Assembly: GCA_017461395.1 (NCBI GenBank)
Contig: JAFTYF010000029.1
Location: 1 to 38,126, forward strand
DNA length: 38,126 nucleotides
Source: Ruminococcus sp.
GTDB lineage: Bacteria > Bacillota > Clostridia > Oscillospirales > Ruminococcaceae
Reading direction: 5' to 3'
Shown here: positions 8,146 through 17,246 of the stretch, in pieces
How positions within the stretch are numbered: the first letter of the stretch is position 1
How the letters are laid out: each line of letters opens with the position of its first letter
The notes under the pieces: model-generated
The model's database searches: none
What the model was told of the DNA's origin: nothing
Seen by the model: only the letters and a program-made list of their open reading frames with translations
Made by a program: the position numbers and the translations under genes

Positions 8146-9540
8146 TTATTCAATATTTGCTACTGATTTGAGAATATCGAAATAATTTCCGACAGAGCTG
8201 TTGCCGATAAGACACTTGTCGCTGATTATTTCACCTGTATATTCACCGTCAATGAATACATAGCACTGCTCATTTCCGGCGTCAGTAAGCTGATATACTA
8301 TCTTTGTACCGTCAGCCATTTCATACTCTGCTGTAAACAGAGGATCTTTAAGCTCCGGCTTGACATCTGTATCAATTTCCTTGACAGTATAGATTGAGAA
8401 GGAATTATAGTAGTTTGTAAGTGCTGTAAGAACATTTGGAATACCCATCTGAATAGTCTGTTCGTTGTAGAAGCACTTCTTCTGATCGTGATCAAATGTA
8501 AACTCATACTTCTGATCATCATATTCCACGCTTAATCCCTTAAGATCATACATTGTCGGATTATAGAGCGTTGTACTTATGAAGTCGATAGGTTCTGAAT
8601 CAATGAAGTCAACGTCTGACTTAAAATAAACCTCGACCTGATTATTATTCATATTGTCGCCGTCGTAAACGAGGAAAGTCGCATACGTTCCGTCATTAGA
8701 GAACTCTCCGGCAATGATGTGGCGTTCTGTACCGTCCTTGCCCTTTATGATAACCTCTGCATAGGGATCATCAAAGCCGTACTTTGCCATATCTGTAAGA
8801 TCTTCGTCAAGCATCTGCTCTGCCTGAAGACGTGTAATGACATTGATCATTGAAGTAACTGCTGTAGTATCCAGATCAAAAGCAGAATATTCCTCAGGAA
8901 GGCTCCATTTTGCATTTTTCTCATCATATGTCAGATCGCAGACAACCTTTTCATCCTTAAGCACTATGATCTGATTAATATCAGAGTCGCCGTATTCTAC
9001 AAGAAGCTTTGACTTCAGCATCATCTTATGAGTACTGAAATTGCTTCCGCTGTTGTAGACTGAATCTACTGAGTAAATCTTTGACTTCCCGTCAACAGTA
9101 ACATAATAACATTCCTTTGTCGGTGAAACGCTTCCTATATTGACGGTATAGCTCTGACCGCCGCCGCTCATGGTGATAGTGCTGACGTGCTCCTCATCAA
9201 GACCGTATACATCCAGATCTCCGGAGTGCGTATCAACAGCGGTAAGGGTAGAGAAATAAGTACAGATCAGATCCATATAGTCATGGTCGGGTACGAAATC
9301 TCCGCCTTCTGTAAGAATCCATTTTTCATCCTGAAGCTCCATTGTATAGCTGCCGTCAGGGTCGTCTATCTCGATCTTGCTGATTGTTTCTGCGTCAAAG
9401 CTTAACAGGTTAAGATCAGCTATTTCCTTTTCCTGCTGCTTTGTTTCCTCATCTTTTTTATCTCTGACTTTCAGAAAAACTCCCACGGAGCCTCCTGCTG
9501 CTATAAGAAGTATCAGAAATGCAATAATATGTTTTTTCAT
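8146..9540 (-). CDS. DUF4340 domain-containing protein
   Basis: A 464-aa protein with one N-terminal membrane segment (about residues 4-24) and a large extracytoplasmic region. The segment 'ISKIEIDDPDGSYTMELQDE' followed by a W-x-L-T strand is characteristic of DUF4340. This family commonly sits beside GldA/GldF/GldG-type ABC transporters, as it does here, and is presumed to be a periplasmic or surface-facing accessory subunit. Biochemical function is unknown. The ATG at 9540 is preferred over the TTG six bases upstream because AGGAG sits 7 nt before the ATG. It is the fourth gene of the transporter cluster, 35 nt after the GldG-like gene. Confidence 0.85.
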   Translation of the reverse strand: MKKHIIAFLILLIAAGGSVGVFLKVRDKKDEETKQQEKEIADLNLLSFDAETISKIEIDDPDGSYTMELQDEKWILTEGGDFVPDHDYMDLICTYFSTLTAVDTHSGDLDVYGLDEEHVSTITMSGGGQSYTVNIGSVSPTKECYYVTVDGKSKIYSVDSVYNSGSNFSTHKMMLKSKLLVEYGDSDINQIIVLKDEKVVCDLTYDEKNAKWSLPEEYSAFDLDTTAVTSMINVITRLQAEQMLDEDLTDMAKYGFDDPYAEVIIKGKDGTERHIIAGEFSNDGTYATFLVYDGDNMNNNQVEVYFKSDVDFIDSEPIDFISTTLYNPTMYDLKGLSVEYDDQKYEFTFDHDQKKCFYNEQTIQMGIPNVLTALTNYYNSFSIYTVKEIDTDVKPELKDPLFTAEYEMADGTKIVYQLTDAGNEQCYVFIDGEYTGEIISDKCLIGNSSVGNYFDILKSVANIE

Positions 9541-9575
9541 TATCAAGCTCCTAAGTAGTTTTTCACAGTGAAATA

Positions 9576-11147
9576 TTATGCGTGACGTCTCTTAAGCCAT
9601 ACAGCCACGCCGATGATTGCCACACAGATCGGAACGATAACCGTAATAGCAATAGCTGTTGTAGCCTCGTCTGCATCCTTAAAGGTCATTTTGTCGATAG
9701 CTTCCTTTTTAACGTTAACACCGACGGATACTTCTGTATCATAAAGCCATGTATTAGAGAAAAGTGCAAGCGTATTTGTACCGCTTATTGACTTTGAAAG
9801 GAAATCTGCGTCGATCATGTCTGTAGAACCGAAAAGGATGACCTTGCTGTTGTTTGTCTTATTGTGAGAATAGTATGCATATGCAAGCTGTTCACCGGTA
9901 AGTCTTTCAGCTTCTGCGGCAGTTCTCTTGTCACCGCCCATTGCGATACTTTCTGTTGTATATCCGGAATATGATGTCATTCCGTCTATAGTTTCGGATT
10001 CACCTGGAATATTTTCGATAAGTGAAGCTCTCTCAAACTCCTCATACTGTGGGAACTTATCATCGGGAATTCTTCCGACGCTTCTTGTATTTGAGATACC
10101 TGCTGAGAATCCGCCCTCATTGCAGAGAGTGATAACATCAGTCGTGAGATCAACTTTAAGATCTTCTGAAGGAAGCATATAATGTATTCTCATGAACTCA
10201 GGACGCTGTGTACCATTTATATCGAGAAGCTTATTATAGTCATTTGTTTCCTTAACGATGTTGTAGTTCATTGTAAGACCGTAATCATAGAGAATCTCCT
10301 CAATGTTATCGAAGGTTCCTTCTGTATCGCATGGTGCCATAAGGAAAGAAACTGATCCGGGATTTACAGGATTATTGAGATATCCCGTAAGGAGTTCCTT
10401 TTCGTTGTCAGTGATATCAGTCTGAGGACCAGCGATACAGATGATCTCAGCGTCTGAAGGAATTGCGCTCGCCTCATCAAGGTTAAGCTCCTGTACATCG
10501 TAGGTATCTGCTCTGAGGTGATTTGCGTATTCAAGATATTCGTTTTCAATTGATTTTTCACCGTGTCCTGTAAGGAAATATACAGTCGGGAGAGAGCCGT
10601 TTGTAACGATCTTGATTGCGTTAGCAATCTGTTCCTCGCCGGCGTAGTCGGATGTATGGTTCACTTCATCGTAATTCTGGAAGATCATGTCATTGTTGAT
10701 CTTTTTTACGATATCGCCGCACTTTACGAAGATATCTGCTCTCTTTGTGCCGTGGATTCCTGTAGGATCAAGCATTTTTGCCATTTTGGGATCATCATTG
10801 GGATTAAAGCAGGTAAGCTTTATATTATCGTATGCGTCAAGTCTTGTAAGCGTATGATAAAGCGGCAGCGATCTCGGATCTTCTTTAAGACCTCTGAGTT
10901 CTGCAAGGAAATAAATTTCAATATCCTTGTCCTTGTTTTCTTCAACAAGTTCTATTGTTACAGGATCAAGCGTATACTTTTTGTTGGGAGTCATATCGTA
11001 GAAATCATCATAATAGGTAACAATGAGGTTTATCGGAACGAATACCAACAGAACGAGAAAAGCCATAACAAAGGCGATCGGACCTGAAAGATTGATTTTT
11101 TTCTTTTTTGCCTTATCAAGATTTACAACTTCTTTTTTCTTTTCCAT
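9576..11147 (-). CDS. GldG-like ABC transporter subunit
   Basis: A 523-aa membrane-anchored protein of the GldG/ABC-type uncharacterised transport family (PF09822). It has one membrane helix near residues 20-45 and one at the C-terminus (about residues 498-518, ending WLKRRHA). Between them lies a large extracytoplasmic domain with YFLTGHGEKSIENEYLEY and the Rossmann-like IICIAGPQTDITDNEKELL segment. In Bacteroidetes GldG works with GldA and GldF in gliding; in Firmicutes the substrate is unknown. GAGGGGG lies 9 nt before the ATG at 11147. A TTG three bases upstream is less well spaced. It directly follows the permease gene. Confidence 0.85.
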   Translation of the reverse strand: MEKKKEVVNLDKAKKKKINLSGPIAFVMAFLVLLVFVPINLIVTYYDDFYDMTPNKKYTLDPVTIELVEENKDKDIEIYFLAELRGLKEDPRSLPLYHTLTRLDAYDNIKLTCFNPNDDPKMAKMLDPTGIHGTKRADIFVKCGDIVKKINNDMIFQNYDEVNHTSDYAGEEQIANAIKIVTNGSLPTVYFLTGHGEKSIENEYLEYANHLRADTYDVQELNLDEASAIPSDAEIICIAGPQTDITDNEKELLTGYLNNPVNPGSVSFLMAPCDTEGTFDNIEEILYDYGLTMNYNIVKETNDYNKLLDINGTQRPEFMRIHYMLPSEDLKVDLTTDVITLCNEGGFSAGISNTRSVGRIPDDKFPQYEEFERASLIENIPGESETIDGMTSYSGYTTESIAMGGDKRTAAEAERLTGEQLAYAYYSHNKTNNSKVILFGSTDMIDADFLSKSISGTNTLALFSNTWLYDTEVSVGVNVKKEAIDKMTFKDADEATTAIAITVIVPICVAIIGVAVWLKRRHA

Positions 11148-11153
11148 CAAAGT

Positions 11154-11900
11154 TTACCCCCTCTTCCAGCGTCTCTTCTCAATGGAGATGTATGTCCATG
11201 CAAGAAGAACGATTATTGCTGATACAAAGAATATCAGGTCGGAGCGTCTGATAACGCCCTGTGAGAAATAATGGAATCTTGACTGAGCTGCAAATGCGAT
11301 AAGCACAGACTGAAGCTTCGGGAACTGGCTGATAAATGCAGTATAAGCGAAGTCGTCAAGGAAAAGGAATGCAAACATTACAAGCTCACCGATAATAGCG
11401 GCAATAATCGAGCTTTCCGTGAAAGATGAAATAAGCATTCCGAGTGTAATGAACATTGCTCCCCAGAAGAAGAAGCCGATATACGCGCAGATAAGCTGGC
11501 TTGCGATAACACCGCCGCCCTCGCCGGCATAATTCTCGGTAACGATAGGGAATATTGCTGTTCCTGCGAGCATAAATACGAAAACAGTGATGTTTGCAAA
11601 GAATTTTCCCATAACGATCTTAAAAACGCTGACGGGAGAGGTCATAAGCAGAACTTCAGTTCCGAACTTGCGCTCATCGGCGAATGTTCTCATTGTGATA
11701 AGAGGAATGAGGAACATAAAGAAGAAAATTACATCATAGAATATACTTACAAAGGGCACAAGAACGGTATTTCCCGACTCAAGGGAGCCGATCTTGTTTG
11801 CGAATATGTAAGTGAAAAGAAGCATGAACAATGCAGTCAGTGCATAAGCGAAAGGTGTATAGAAAAAGGACTGCAGTTCCTTTTTATAAATCGAAAACAT
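11154..11900 (-). CDS. ABC-2 type transporter permease, GldF-like
   Basis: A 248-aa integral membrane protein with about six hydrophobic helices. It begins MFSIYKKELQSFFYTPFAYA, a typical start for GldF/NosY-like ABC-2 permeases. The cytoplasmic loop TMRTFADERKFGTEVLLMTSPVS matches the coupling region of this family. Its start codon directly follows the stop codon of the ATPase gene, and GGAGGAAAAGTAA supplies the ribosome binding site. It should pair with the upstream ATPase and the downstream GldG-like protein in one complex. The transported substrate is not evident. Confidence 0.88.
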   Translation of the reverse strand: MFSIYKKELQSFFYTPFAYALTALFMLLFTYIFANKIGSLESGNTVLVPFVSIFYDVIFFFMFLIPLITMRTFADERKFGTEVLLMTSPVSVFKIVMGKFFANITVFVFMLAGTAIFPIVTENYAGEGGGVIASQLICAYIGFFFWGAMFITLGMLISSFTESSIIAAIIGELVMFAFLFLDDFAYTAFISQFPKLQSVLIAFAAQSRFHYFSQGVIRRSDLIFFVSAIIVLLAWTYISIEKRRWKRG

Positions 11901-12938
11901 TTACTTTTCCTCCTTTTCGCCGCTGTCATTCATGTCATCGGTGTTTTCCGGATTTTCCGGAACAATCTCGTCAACAAGATCCATAAGGCTTGTCTTTTTG
12001 ACAGGGCGGTTTATAAGCTCAATAAAGACGTTTTCAAGATTGGGCTTGTCAGCATAGATTTCCATGATGCTGACCTTGTTTTTAACAAGCTCTGTCATAA
12101 GTCTGTCACGGATATCCTCGGCGTCGCCGTCAAGAAGTACTTCAAATGACCAGATATCACTTCCCTCGTCGTCAATAGAGATGATTTCCGTAATTCCGTC
12201 AGTAGTCTCAATTATGGACGCCGCCTTGCTTTTTGTTCCCTTTATTTTAATATGAAGGGTGAGCGCAGCATTGAAGGATTTTTCAAGATTTTCGATAGTG
12301 TCGATAGCTCTGATATCGCCCTTGTTGATAATTACAACTCTGTCGCAGACCTCGCTTACCTCGCTGAGGATATGGGAGCTGAAAATAACTGTATGATCCT
12401 TTTTAAGGCTCTTGATGAGCTTTCTTACCTCGATGACCTGATTAGGGTCAAGACCAACAGTGGGTTCATCAAGGATGATGAATTTCGGATCGCCCAGAAG
12501 AGCCTGAGCGAAGCCCACACGCTGCTTGTAGCCCTTTGAAAGATTTCGGATAAGCTTTCCGCTGACATCCTTAAGAGCAAGAAGCTCTGTCACGCGCTTG
12601 ATTTCGTCCTTGCGCTTGCTTTTTGCGATGCCCTTAAGACCAGCGCAGAATGAAAGATATTCTGACACCTTAAGATCGGGGTAAACCGGCGGATTTTCCG
12701 GCAGATAACCGATATTCCTTTTTGCCTTTACCGGATCTCTTGTAATATCCGTGCCGTAGATGCTGACGTTTCCTGCAGACATAGGCAGAAATCCGGAAAT
12801 CATATTCATAGTTGTAGATTTACCGGCGCCGTTAGGTCCAAGAAAACCAAGAATCTCATTATCATTGATCACAAAGCTGATATTATTAACGGCCTTATTC
12901 TTGCCGTAATACTTCGTTAAATTTTCAATTTTAATCAT
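11901..12938 (-). CDS. ABC transporter ATP-binding protein, GldA-like
   Basis: Cytoplasmic ATPase of 345 aa that powers the adjacent ABC-2 permease. Visible motifs are Walker A GPNGAGKST (about residues 34-42), the signature LSKGYKQR, Walker B FIILDEPTVGLDP and the switch histidine in SSHILSEV. Beyond residue 220 there is an accessory domain common in GldA/CcmA-type ATPases, followed by an acidic tail rich in Glu, Asp and Asn. AAAGGAG precedes the start. It is the first gene of a cluster of up to six minus-strand genes running through uvrC. No strong promoter could be fixed upstream; the best -10 candidate is TATACT around 12975. Confidence 0.92.
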   Translation of the reverse strand: MIKIENLTKYYGKNKAVNNISFVINDNEILGFLGPNGAGKSTTMNMISGFLPMSAGNVSIYGTDITRDPVKAKRNIGYLPENPPVYPDLKVSEYLSFCAGLKGIAKSKRKDEIKRVTELLALKDVSGKLIRNLSKGYKQRVGFAQALLGDPKFIILDEPTVGLDPNQVIEVRKLIKSLKKDHTVIFSSHILSEVSEVCDRVVIINKGDIRAIDTIENLEKSFNAALTLHIKIKGTKSKAASIIETTDGITEIISIDDEGSDIWSFEVLLDGDAEDIRDRLMTELVKNKVSIMEIYADKPNLENVFIELINRPVKKTSLMDLVDEIVPENPENTDDMNDSGEKEEK

Positions 12939-13299
12939 GAGTTTCTCCTTTCTGAAAAAATTGTAATCCCGTAATAGTATACTTTCATATTATGTCAGAA
13001 AAATATTGACACATTATTAATATATTGTGAACAATTTATTAATTCCAAGAAAATTACTGTCTTAATTATGCAACGAACCGGATAAATCTTACATCTGCTT
13101 TGTGTATATTTAGTGAAAGTTTACTGAGTATGAGATGAATTTTCGGTGCTTTGATTAAATATCACAAACTGTACATAATTACGCAACATTTGAAAGCGGC
13201 TGAAATTTTTTTGATGGACAAAATAGACAAAAAGGGCACTGGCATTGTGTGCATTGCACCAAAAAATTGGTTGAAGAAAAACGAAAATGCATTAAACTG

Positions 13300-13328
13300 T
13301 TGACAGGCAGTCAAATGTGGAATATAAT
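13300..13328 (+). promoter_or_regulatory. Consensus sigma-A promoter of GH48 gene
   Basis: TTGACA (13300-13305), exactly 17 nt, then TATAAT (13323-13328): a perfect vegetative promoter. Predicted transcription start is near 13335, giving a leader of about 140 nt. Confidence 0.9.
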
Positions 13329-13351
13329 TATATTGAAAATAACTTGAAAAT

Positions 13352-13422
13352 TGTATGCTCGTCCCGTCTGACAGCATACAGTACGATATTTTCATGGTTC
13401 TGTTCTCGGCGAAGATCAGAAC
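13352..13422 (+). promoter_or_regulatory. Two hairpins in GH48 mRNA leader
   Basis: Hairpin 1 pairs TGTATGCT (13352-13359) with AGCATACA (13373-13380). Hairpin 2 pairs GTTCTG (13397-13402) with CAGAAC (13417-13422). Neither is followed by a T run, so they are not terminators. They could stabilise the mRNA or act as a regulatory leader. No known riboswitch was recognised. Confidence 0.5.
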
Positions 13423-13475
13423 AATCTACATTTTCCAAATCACTTTAAACTATATTTATGAGAGGGGAAAAAATT

Positions 13476-15962
13476 ATGATCAGCAAAAAGAACAAGGCTC
13501 TCGTTGCTGGAATTCTCGCAGCAGCTACTTCTGCTTCAGCTATCATGCCCGCTATGGGTTCAGCAGCAGAAAACTCATTTGCTACAGAGAACGGCGCTAA
13601 CGAAAGCTACGCTGCAATGTTCGAGTCACTTTATGAAGACGTTATCACTAACGGTCAGCAGAGCGGCTATCTCAGCGCTCAGAACAACGGCGGCGATTCA
13701 TTCGGTATTCCTTACCACGCTAAGGAAACAGTTGTAGTAGAAGCTCCTGACTACGGTCACGAGACAACTTCAGAAGCTATGTCCTACATCGCTTGGGTTA
13801 CAGCTATGCACGATGTACTCGTTAAGCAGGGTGCTATCAGCGGCTCTGAAGGCGACCTCGCAAAGGGCTGGAAAACTCTTGAAGCTATCATTCCTGGTTG
13901 GTCTGAGGCTTCAGGCATCAACAAAACAATCAAGTACGAGTCTCTCTGGACACAGCCCAGACTTAAGGCTGATACAGCTAAGGAGCTCGACCTTCCTCAG
14001 CAGTATCCTACATCCAACGCTGGCGTTGACGCTATCAACCCTCTGTTCGAGGAAATGAAGTCCAACTACAGCGGAGATAAGGGTTACTACCTCATGCACT
14101 GGCTCGCAGACGTTGATGACTGGTACGGTTTCGGCGACAGCGGCAAGTTCACATTCATCAATACATTCCAGCGTGGTGAGCAGGAGTCCTGTTTCGAAAC
14201 AGTTCCTCATCCATGTATCGAAGAGCTCAAGCATGGTAACACATCTGACGGTATCAAGGGTATCTTCAACGGCGTAGGCAACGTTTCTCCTCAGTACGCT
14301 TTCACAAACGCTCCTGACGCTGAAGACCGTGCTATTCAGGCTATCTACTTCGCTAATCAGTGGGGCGTAGACTGCGGCGAGCTTTCTGGTCTTGCTGGTA
14401 AGATGGGTGACCAGTGCCGTAACGACATGTTCGATAAGTACTATCACGCAATCGGCTGTCAGGATATCATGTCTTCAGGCAGCGCTGGCACAAAGTCACA
14501 GCACTACCTCATGGCTTGGTATACATCATGGGGCGGAGCTCTCGGTAACTATGACTGGGCATGGCAGATCGGATGCTCACATTCACATCAGTTCTATCAG
14601 AACCCCCTCGCTGCTTACGCTCTCGTTACAGACGAGTGGATCAACAGCGGTATGCAGTCTAAGCAGGCTACTGCTGACTACGAAGAGTCTCTTAAGAGAC
14701 AGGTTGAAATGTACCTCTGGCTCCAGTCTGTTGAAGGTCCTTTCGCAGGCGGATGTACAAACTCCTACAGAGGCCGTTATGAAACATATCCGGATGGATA
14801 CCCGACATTCTACGACATGGTTTATGTTCCCCACCCTGTATATGCTGACCCTGGTTCAAACCACTGGATCGGTAACCAGGTATGGTCAACACAGCGTCTT
14901 GCTGAGCTCTACTACTATGTAGTAACTAAGGGCGACAAGAGCAACGTTAAGCCTGCTGGTATGTCACTTGAAGAAGCTCTCGACATTCTCCTCGAAAGAT
15001 GGATCACCTGGTTCGAAGAGAACACACACTTCAACTACACAACTCCCGATGGTAAGATTCTCTCTTACTGTATTCCTTCTAACCTCGACTGGGGTGACAG
15101 TGATACTGACTACTCATGCGCTCCTGACACATGGACAGGTAAGTATGATCCTAACGGCAACCAGAACCTCCACTGTGAGATCACAGGTTACGGTCAGGGA
15201 GACGTAGGATGCGTATCCTCACTCTGTAATACTCTTATCTACTACGCTGCTGCTAAGAAGGTTCCTGCTTCTGAAGCTTACGAAGAAACAGCTAAGGACG
15301 ATTCAATCGCAGCTAAGGGTCTCCGTCTTGCTAACAAGCTCCTCTCCGCTCAGTGGAACGAGGGCCGTGACGATGTCGGTATCGCATTCGAAGACTGCAA
15401 CGGAAGCCTTACAAGAATCTTTACAGAGCCTGTTTACATTCCTACAAACTACAAGGGCACAATGCCTGACGGTTCTAAGCTCGAGAATGGTGCTACATTT
15501 ATCTCCATCCGTGAGAGCTACCGTGATGACCCGATGTTCCAGGAACTCGAGGCTGCATACGAGGCTTCAGGAAAGACTTCTACTGAAGACTTCAAGTTCA
15601 AGCTCCACAGATTCTGGCATATGGGTGATGCTCTTATGTCCTACGGCGGAATGGCACTCCTCTATCCTGATGTTAAGCCTATCGGTGCTGAGGATATCAC
15701 TCCTGGTCCTGGCCCAGAGCTTCCTGATGCAACACTCTGGGGCGACACTAACTGCGACGGTGAAGTTCTCCTGAACGACGCTATCCTTATCCTCCAGAAC
15801 CTCGGAAATCCCGATGAGTACAAGATCACAGATCAGGGTAAGGCTAACGCTGACGTATACGAGAACGGTACAGGTCTTACAAACTCTGACTCTCTCCAGA
15901 TTCAGAAGTATCTCCTTAAGCTCGTTGCTTCACTTGATCCCAAGGATTTTGTTAAGGAATAA
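13476..15962 (+). CDS. GH48 reducing-end exo-cellulase with dockerin
   Basis: Secreted processive cellobiohydrolase of glycoside hydrolase family 48, 828 aa, built for incorporation into a cellulosome. A signal peptide (about residues 1-30, ending near GSAAEN) is followed by the GH48 module (about 40-735), with conserved APDYGHETTSEAMSYIAW, FINTFQRGEQES and ETVPHPCIEE segments. A short Gly/Pro linker leads to a dockerin (about 754-822). The dockerin has two Ca-binding-type repeats, DTNCDGEVLLND and a second around NADVYENGTGLTNSD, of the style seen in R. flavefaciens. The ATG at 13476 has GAGGGG 8 nt upstream; an earlier in-frame ATG at 13458 lacks this. Codons are strongly biased (GCT, AAG, AAC, CTC), unlike neighbouring genes, which suggests high expression. 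Confidence 0.95.
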   Translation: MISKKNKALVAGILAAATSASAIMPAMGSAAENSFATENGANESYAAMFESLYEDVITNGQQSGYLSAQNNGGDSFGIPYHAKETVVVEAPDYGHETTSEAMSYIAWVTAMHDVLVKQGAISGSEGDLAKGWKTLEAIIPGWSEASGINKTIKYESLWTQPRLKADTAKELDLPQQYPTSNAGVDAINPLFEEMKSNYSGDKGYYLMHWLADVDDWYGFGDSGKFTFINTFQRGEQESCFETVPHPCIEELKHGNTSDGIKGIFNGVGNVSPQYAFTNAPDAEDRAIQAIYFANQWGVDCGELSGLAGKMGDQCRNDMFDKYYHAIGCQDIMSSGSAGTKSQHYLMAWYTSWGGALGNYDWAWQIGCSHSHQFYQNPLAAYALVTDEWINSGMQSKQATADYEESLKRQVEMYLWLQSVEGPFAGGCTNSYRGRYETYPDGYPTFYDMVYVPHPVYADPGSNHWIGNQVWSTQRLAELYYYVVTKGDKSNVKPAGMSLEEALDILLERWITWFEENTHFNYTTPDGKILSYCIPSNLDWGDSDTDYSCAPDTWTGKYDPNGNQNLHCEITGYGQGDVGCVSSLCNTLIYYAAAKKVPASEAYEETAKDDSIAAKGLRLANKLLSAQWNEGRDDVGIAFEDCNGSLTRIFTEPVYIPTNYKGTMPDGSKLENGATFISIRESYRDDPMFQELEAAYEASGKTSTEDFKFKLHRFWHMGDALMSYGGMALLYPDVKPIGAEDITPGPGPELPDATLWGDTNCDGEVLLNDAILILQNLGNPDEYKITDQGKANADVYENGTGLTNSDSLQIQKYLLKLVASLDPKDFVKE

Positions 15963-15974
15963 TTAAATATAACC

Positions 15975-16004
15975 AAAGACGGCACTTCGGTGCCGTCTTT
16001 TTTT
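15975..16004 (+). terminator. Terminator of GH48 gene
   Basis: An 11-bp stem (AAAGACGGCAC / GTGCCGTCTTT) closes on a stable TTCG tetraloop and is followed by a T run. It ends the cellulase transcript just before the yicC promoter. Confidence 0.95.
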
Positions 16005-16017
16005 GTTTACAAAACTC

Positions 16018-16046
16018 TTGCTTTTTCATACATTTGGTGATATAAT
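16018..16046 (+). promoter_or_regulatory. Promoter of the yicC-spoVM operon
   Basis: TTGCTT (16018-16023), a 17-nt spacer and TATAAT (16041-16046), 59 nt before the yicC start. It is the only clear promoter before the long run of tightly packed genes. Confidence 0.75.
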
Positions 16047-16105
16047 ATATATGTATATTTATGCGCCGGCGAAGACGCAATTATATTACGAAAGAGGGCG
16101 AAAAA

Positions 16106-16984
16106 ATGCTCAGAAGTATGACCGGCTACGGAAGATCGCAGAAAATCCTTAACGGACGTGATATTTCTGTCGAGATCCGCTCGGTAAACCATAGATACTA
16201 CGAATATACATCAAGAATCCCTAGAACCTACAGCTACATCGACGAAAAGCTTAAGGCTGTCCTGAAAACCTCCGTTGCAAGAGGCAAGGTTGAAATATCT
16301 GTCACTATCAACAACATCGAAGGAAAGGATTCTCAGATTGCTGTAAACAAAGGCGTTGCAGAAGGTTATGTTACGGCTCTCAGAAGCATTTCTGAGGAGC
16401 TTGCTCTGAAAGATGATCTTACACTTTCCAACCTTATAAGAATCCCCGATGTCTTCAATATCCAGAAAACTCCTGACGATGAGGAGCAGATCTGCGCCGA
16501 TGTTTCAGAAGTAACAGCAGAAGCTCTTGAACGCTTTGTTGCAATGAGGGAAACTGAGGGAATACGCCTTAAAAAGGATATCCTCGAAAAGGCTGATTTC
16601 ATCATCGAGCGTGTAAAAATGGTCGAAAAACAATCACCTCTCACAGTCGAAGCCTACAGAAATAAGCTCTACAAAAAGCTAAGCGAGGTTCTGGCTGACA
16701 AAAATATCGACGAACAGAGAATTATCACCGAAGCTGCAATATTCTCCGAAAAAATCGCCGTTGATGAGGAAACTGTCCGTCTCAGAAGCCACATCGCTCA
16801 GCTCCGTGATATCCTTGAATCCGACGAAGCTGTCGGCAGAAAGCTAGATTTCATTGTTCAGGAAATCAACCGTGAGGTAAATACGATCGGCTCTAAGGCT
16901 CAGGATCTCAATATCACCAAACTTGTGGTAGATATGAAGTCTGAGATCGAAAAGATCCGTGAACAGATCCAGAATGTTGAGTGA
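16106..16984 (+). CDS. yicC: YicC family protein (YloC)
   Basis: A 292-aa cytoplasmic protein starting [12 protein letters not shown], the signature opening of the YicC/YloC family. Members have been reported as RNA-binding or RNA-cleaving proteins linked to small-RNA turnover. The N-terminal domain includes [17 protein letters not shown], and the C-terminal DUF1732-type part ends with the conserved [22 protein letters not shown] segment. The start at 16106 gives the normal family length. An upstream in-frame ATG at 16061 would add an Arg-rich tail without a ribosome binding site. It heads the same gene string as Bacillus yloC, before remA and gmk. Confidence 0.92.
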   Translation: MLRSMTGYGRSQKILNGRDISVEIRSVNHRYYEYTSRIPRTYSYIDEKLKAVLKTSVARGKVEISVTINNIEGKDSQIAVNKGVAEGYVTALRSISEELALKDDLTLSNLIRIPDVFNIQKTPDDEEQICADVSEVTAEALERFVAMRETEGIRLKKDILEKADFIIERVKMVEKQSPLTVEAYRNKLYKKLSEVLADKNIDEQRIITEAAIFSEKIAVDEETVRLRSHIAQLRDILESDEAVGRKLDFIVQEINREVNTIGSKAQDLNITKLVVDMKSEIEKIREQIQNVE

Positions 16985-16988
16985 TACT

Positions 16989-17246
16989 ATGAAAATGATA
17001 AATATTGGCTATGGTAATATGATCTCCCCTGCCAGAATTATTACCATAGTAAGTCCCGAATCGGCTCCCATAAAAAGGCTGATTCAGGAGGCGCGTGACA
17101 GCGGAATGGCTATCGACGCAACCTTCGGCAGAAAAACAAGAGCCGTTATCATCATGGACAGCGGTCATGTTGTCCTTTCATCCCTGATAACTGATACTCT
17201 TGCCGCAAGAATTAACGAAACAGGAGGCACAGACGAAAATGACTAA
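16989..17246 (+). CDS. remA: RemA family regulator (DUF370)
   Basis: An 85-aa protein with [27 protein letters not shown] and a [13 protein letters not shown] segment, matching RemA/YlzA. In Bacillus subtilis RemA is a DNA-binding activator of biofilm-matrix operons. The gene sits between yicC and gmk exactly as in Bacillus. It starts 4 nt after the yicC stop codon and overlaps the gmk start by 8 nt. The ribosome binding site is weak, so coupled translation is likely. Whether it controls matrix genes in this organism is unknown. Confidence 0.9.
   Translation: MKMINIGYGNMISPARIITIVSPESAPIKRLIQEARDSGMAIDATFGRKTRAVIIMDSGHVVLSSLITDTLAARINETGGTDEND

Larger units (their letters stand above)
12939..13475. 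other. Long regulatory intergenic region upstream of the GH48 gene
   Basis: These 537 nt contain no supported gene. They are AT-rich and separate two divergent units. Features seen are a canonical plus-strand promoter at 13300-13328, a structured GH48 leader from about 13335, and a short GCATTG direct repeat near 13240. From 12939 to 13299 nothing else definite is visible. The space is large enough for regulator binding sites controlling the cellulase gene. Confidence 0.6.

Noticed and set aside
13230-13260. GCATTG direct repeat upstream of GH48 as an operator
   Set aside because: Only two short copies, in low-complexity surroundings; too weak to call.
13162-13395. A 77-aa minus-strand frame upstream of GH48
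   Set aside because: It overlaps the consensus GH48 promoter, lacks a ribosome binding site and has AT-rich noncoding composition.
13911-14447. Long frames in other phases within the GH48 gene
   Set aside because: The strong codon bias of the cellulase removes stops in other frames. The GH48 frame is clearly the coding one.
16061-16105. Upstream ATG giving yicC an Arg-rich N-terminal extension
   Set aside because: Homologues start at MLRSMTGYG, and no ribosome binding site precedes the earlier ATG.
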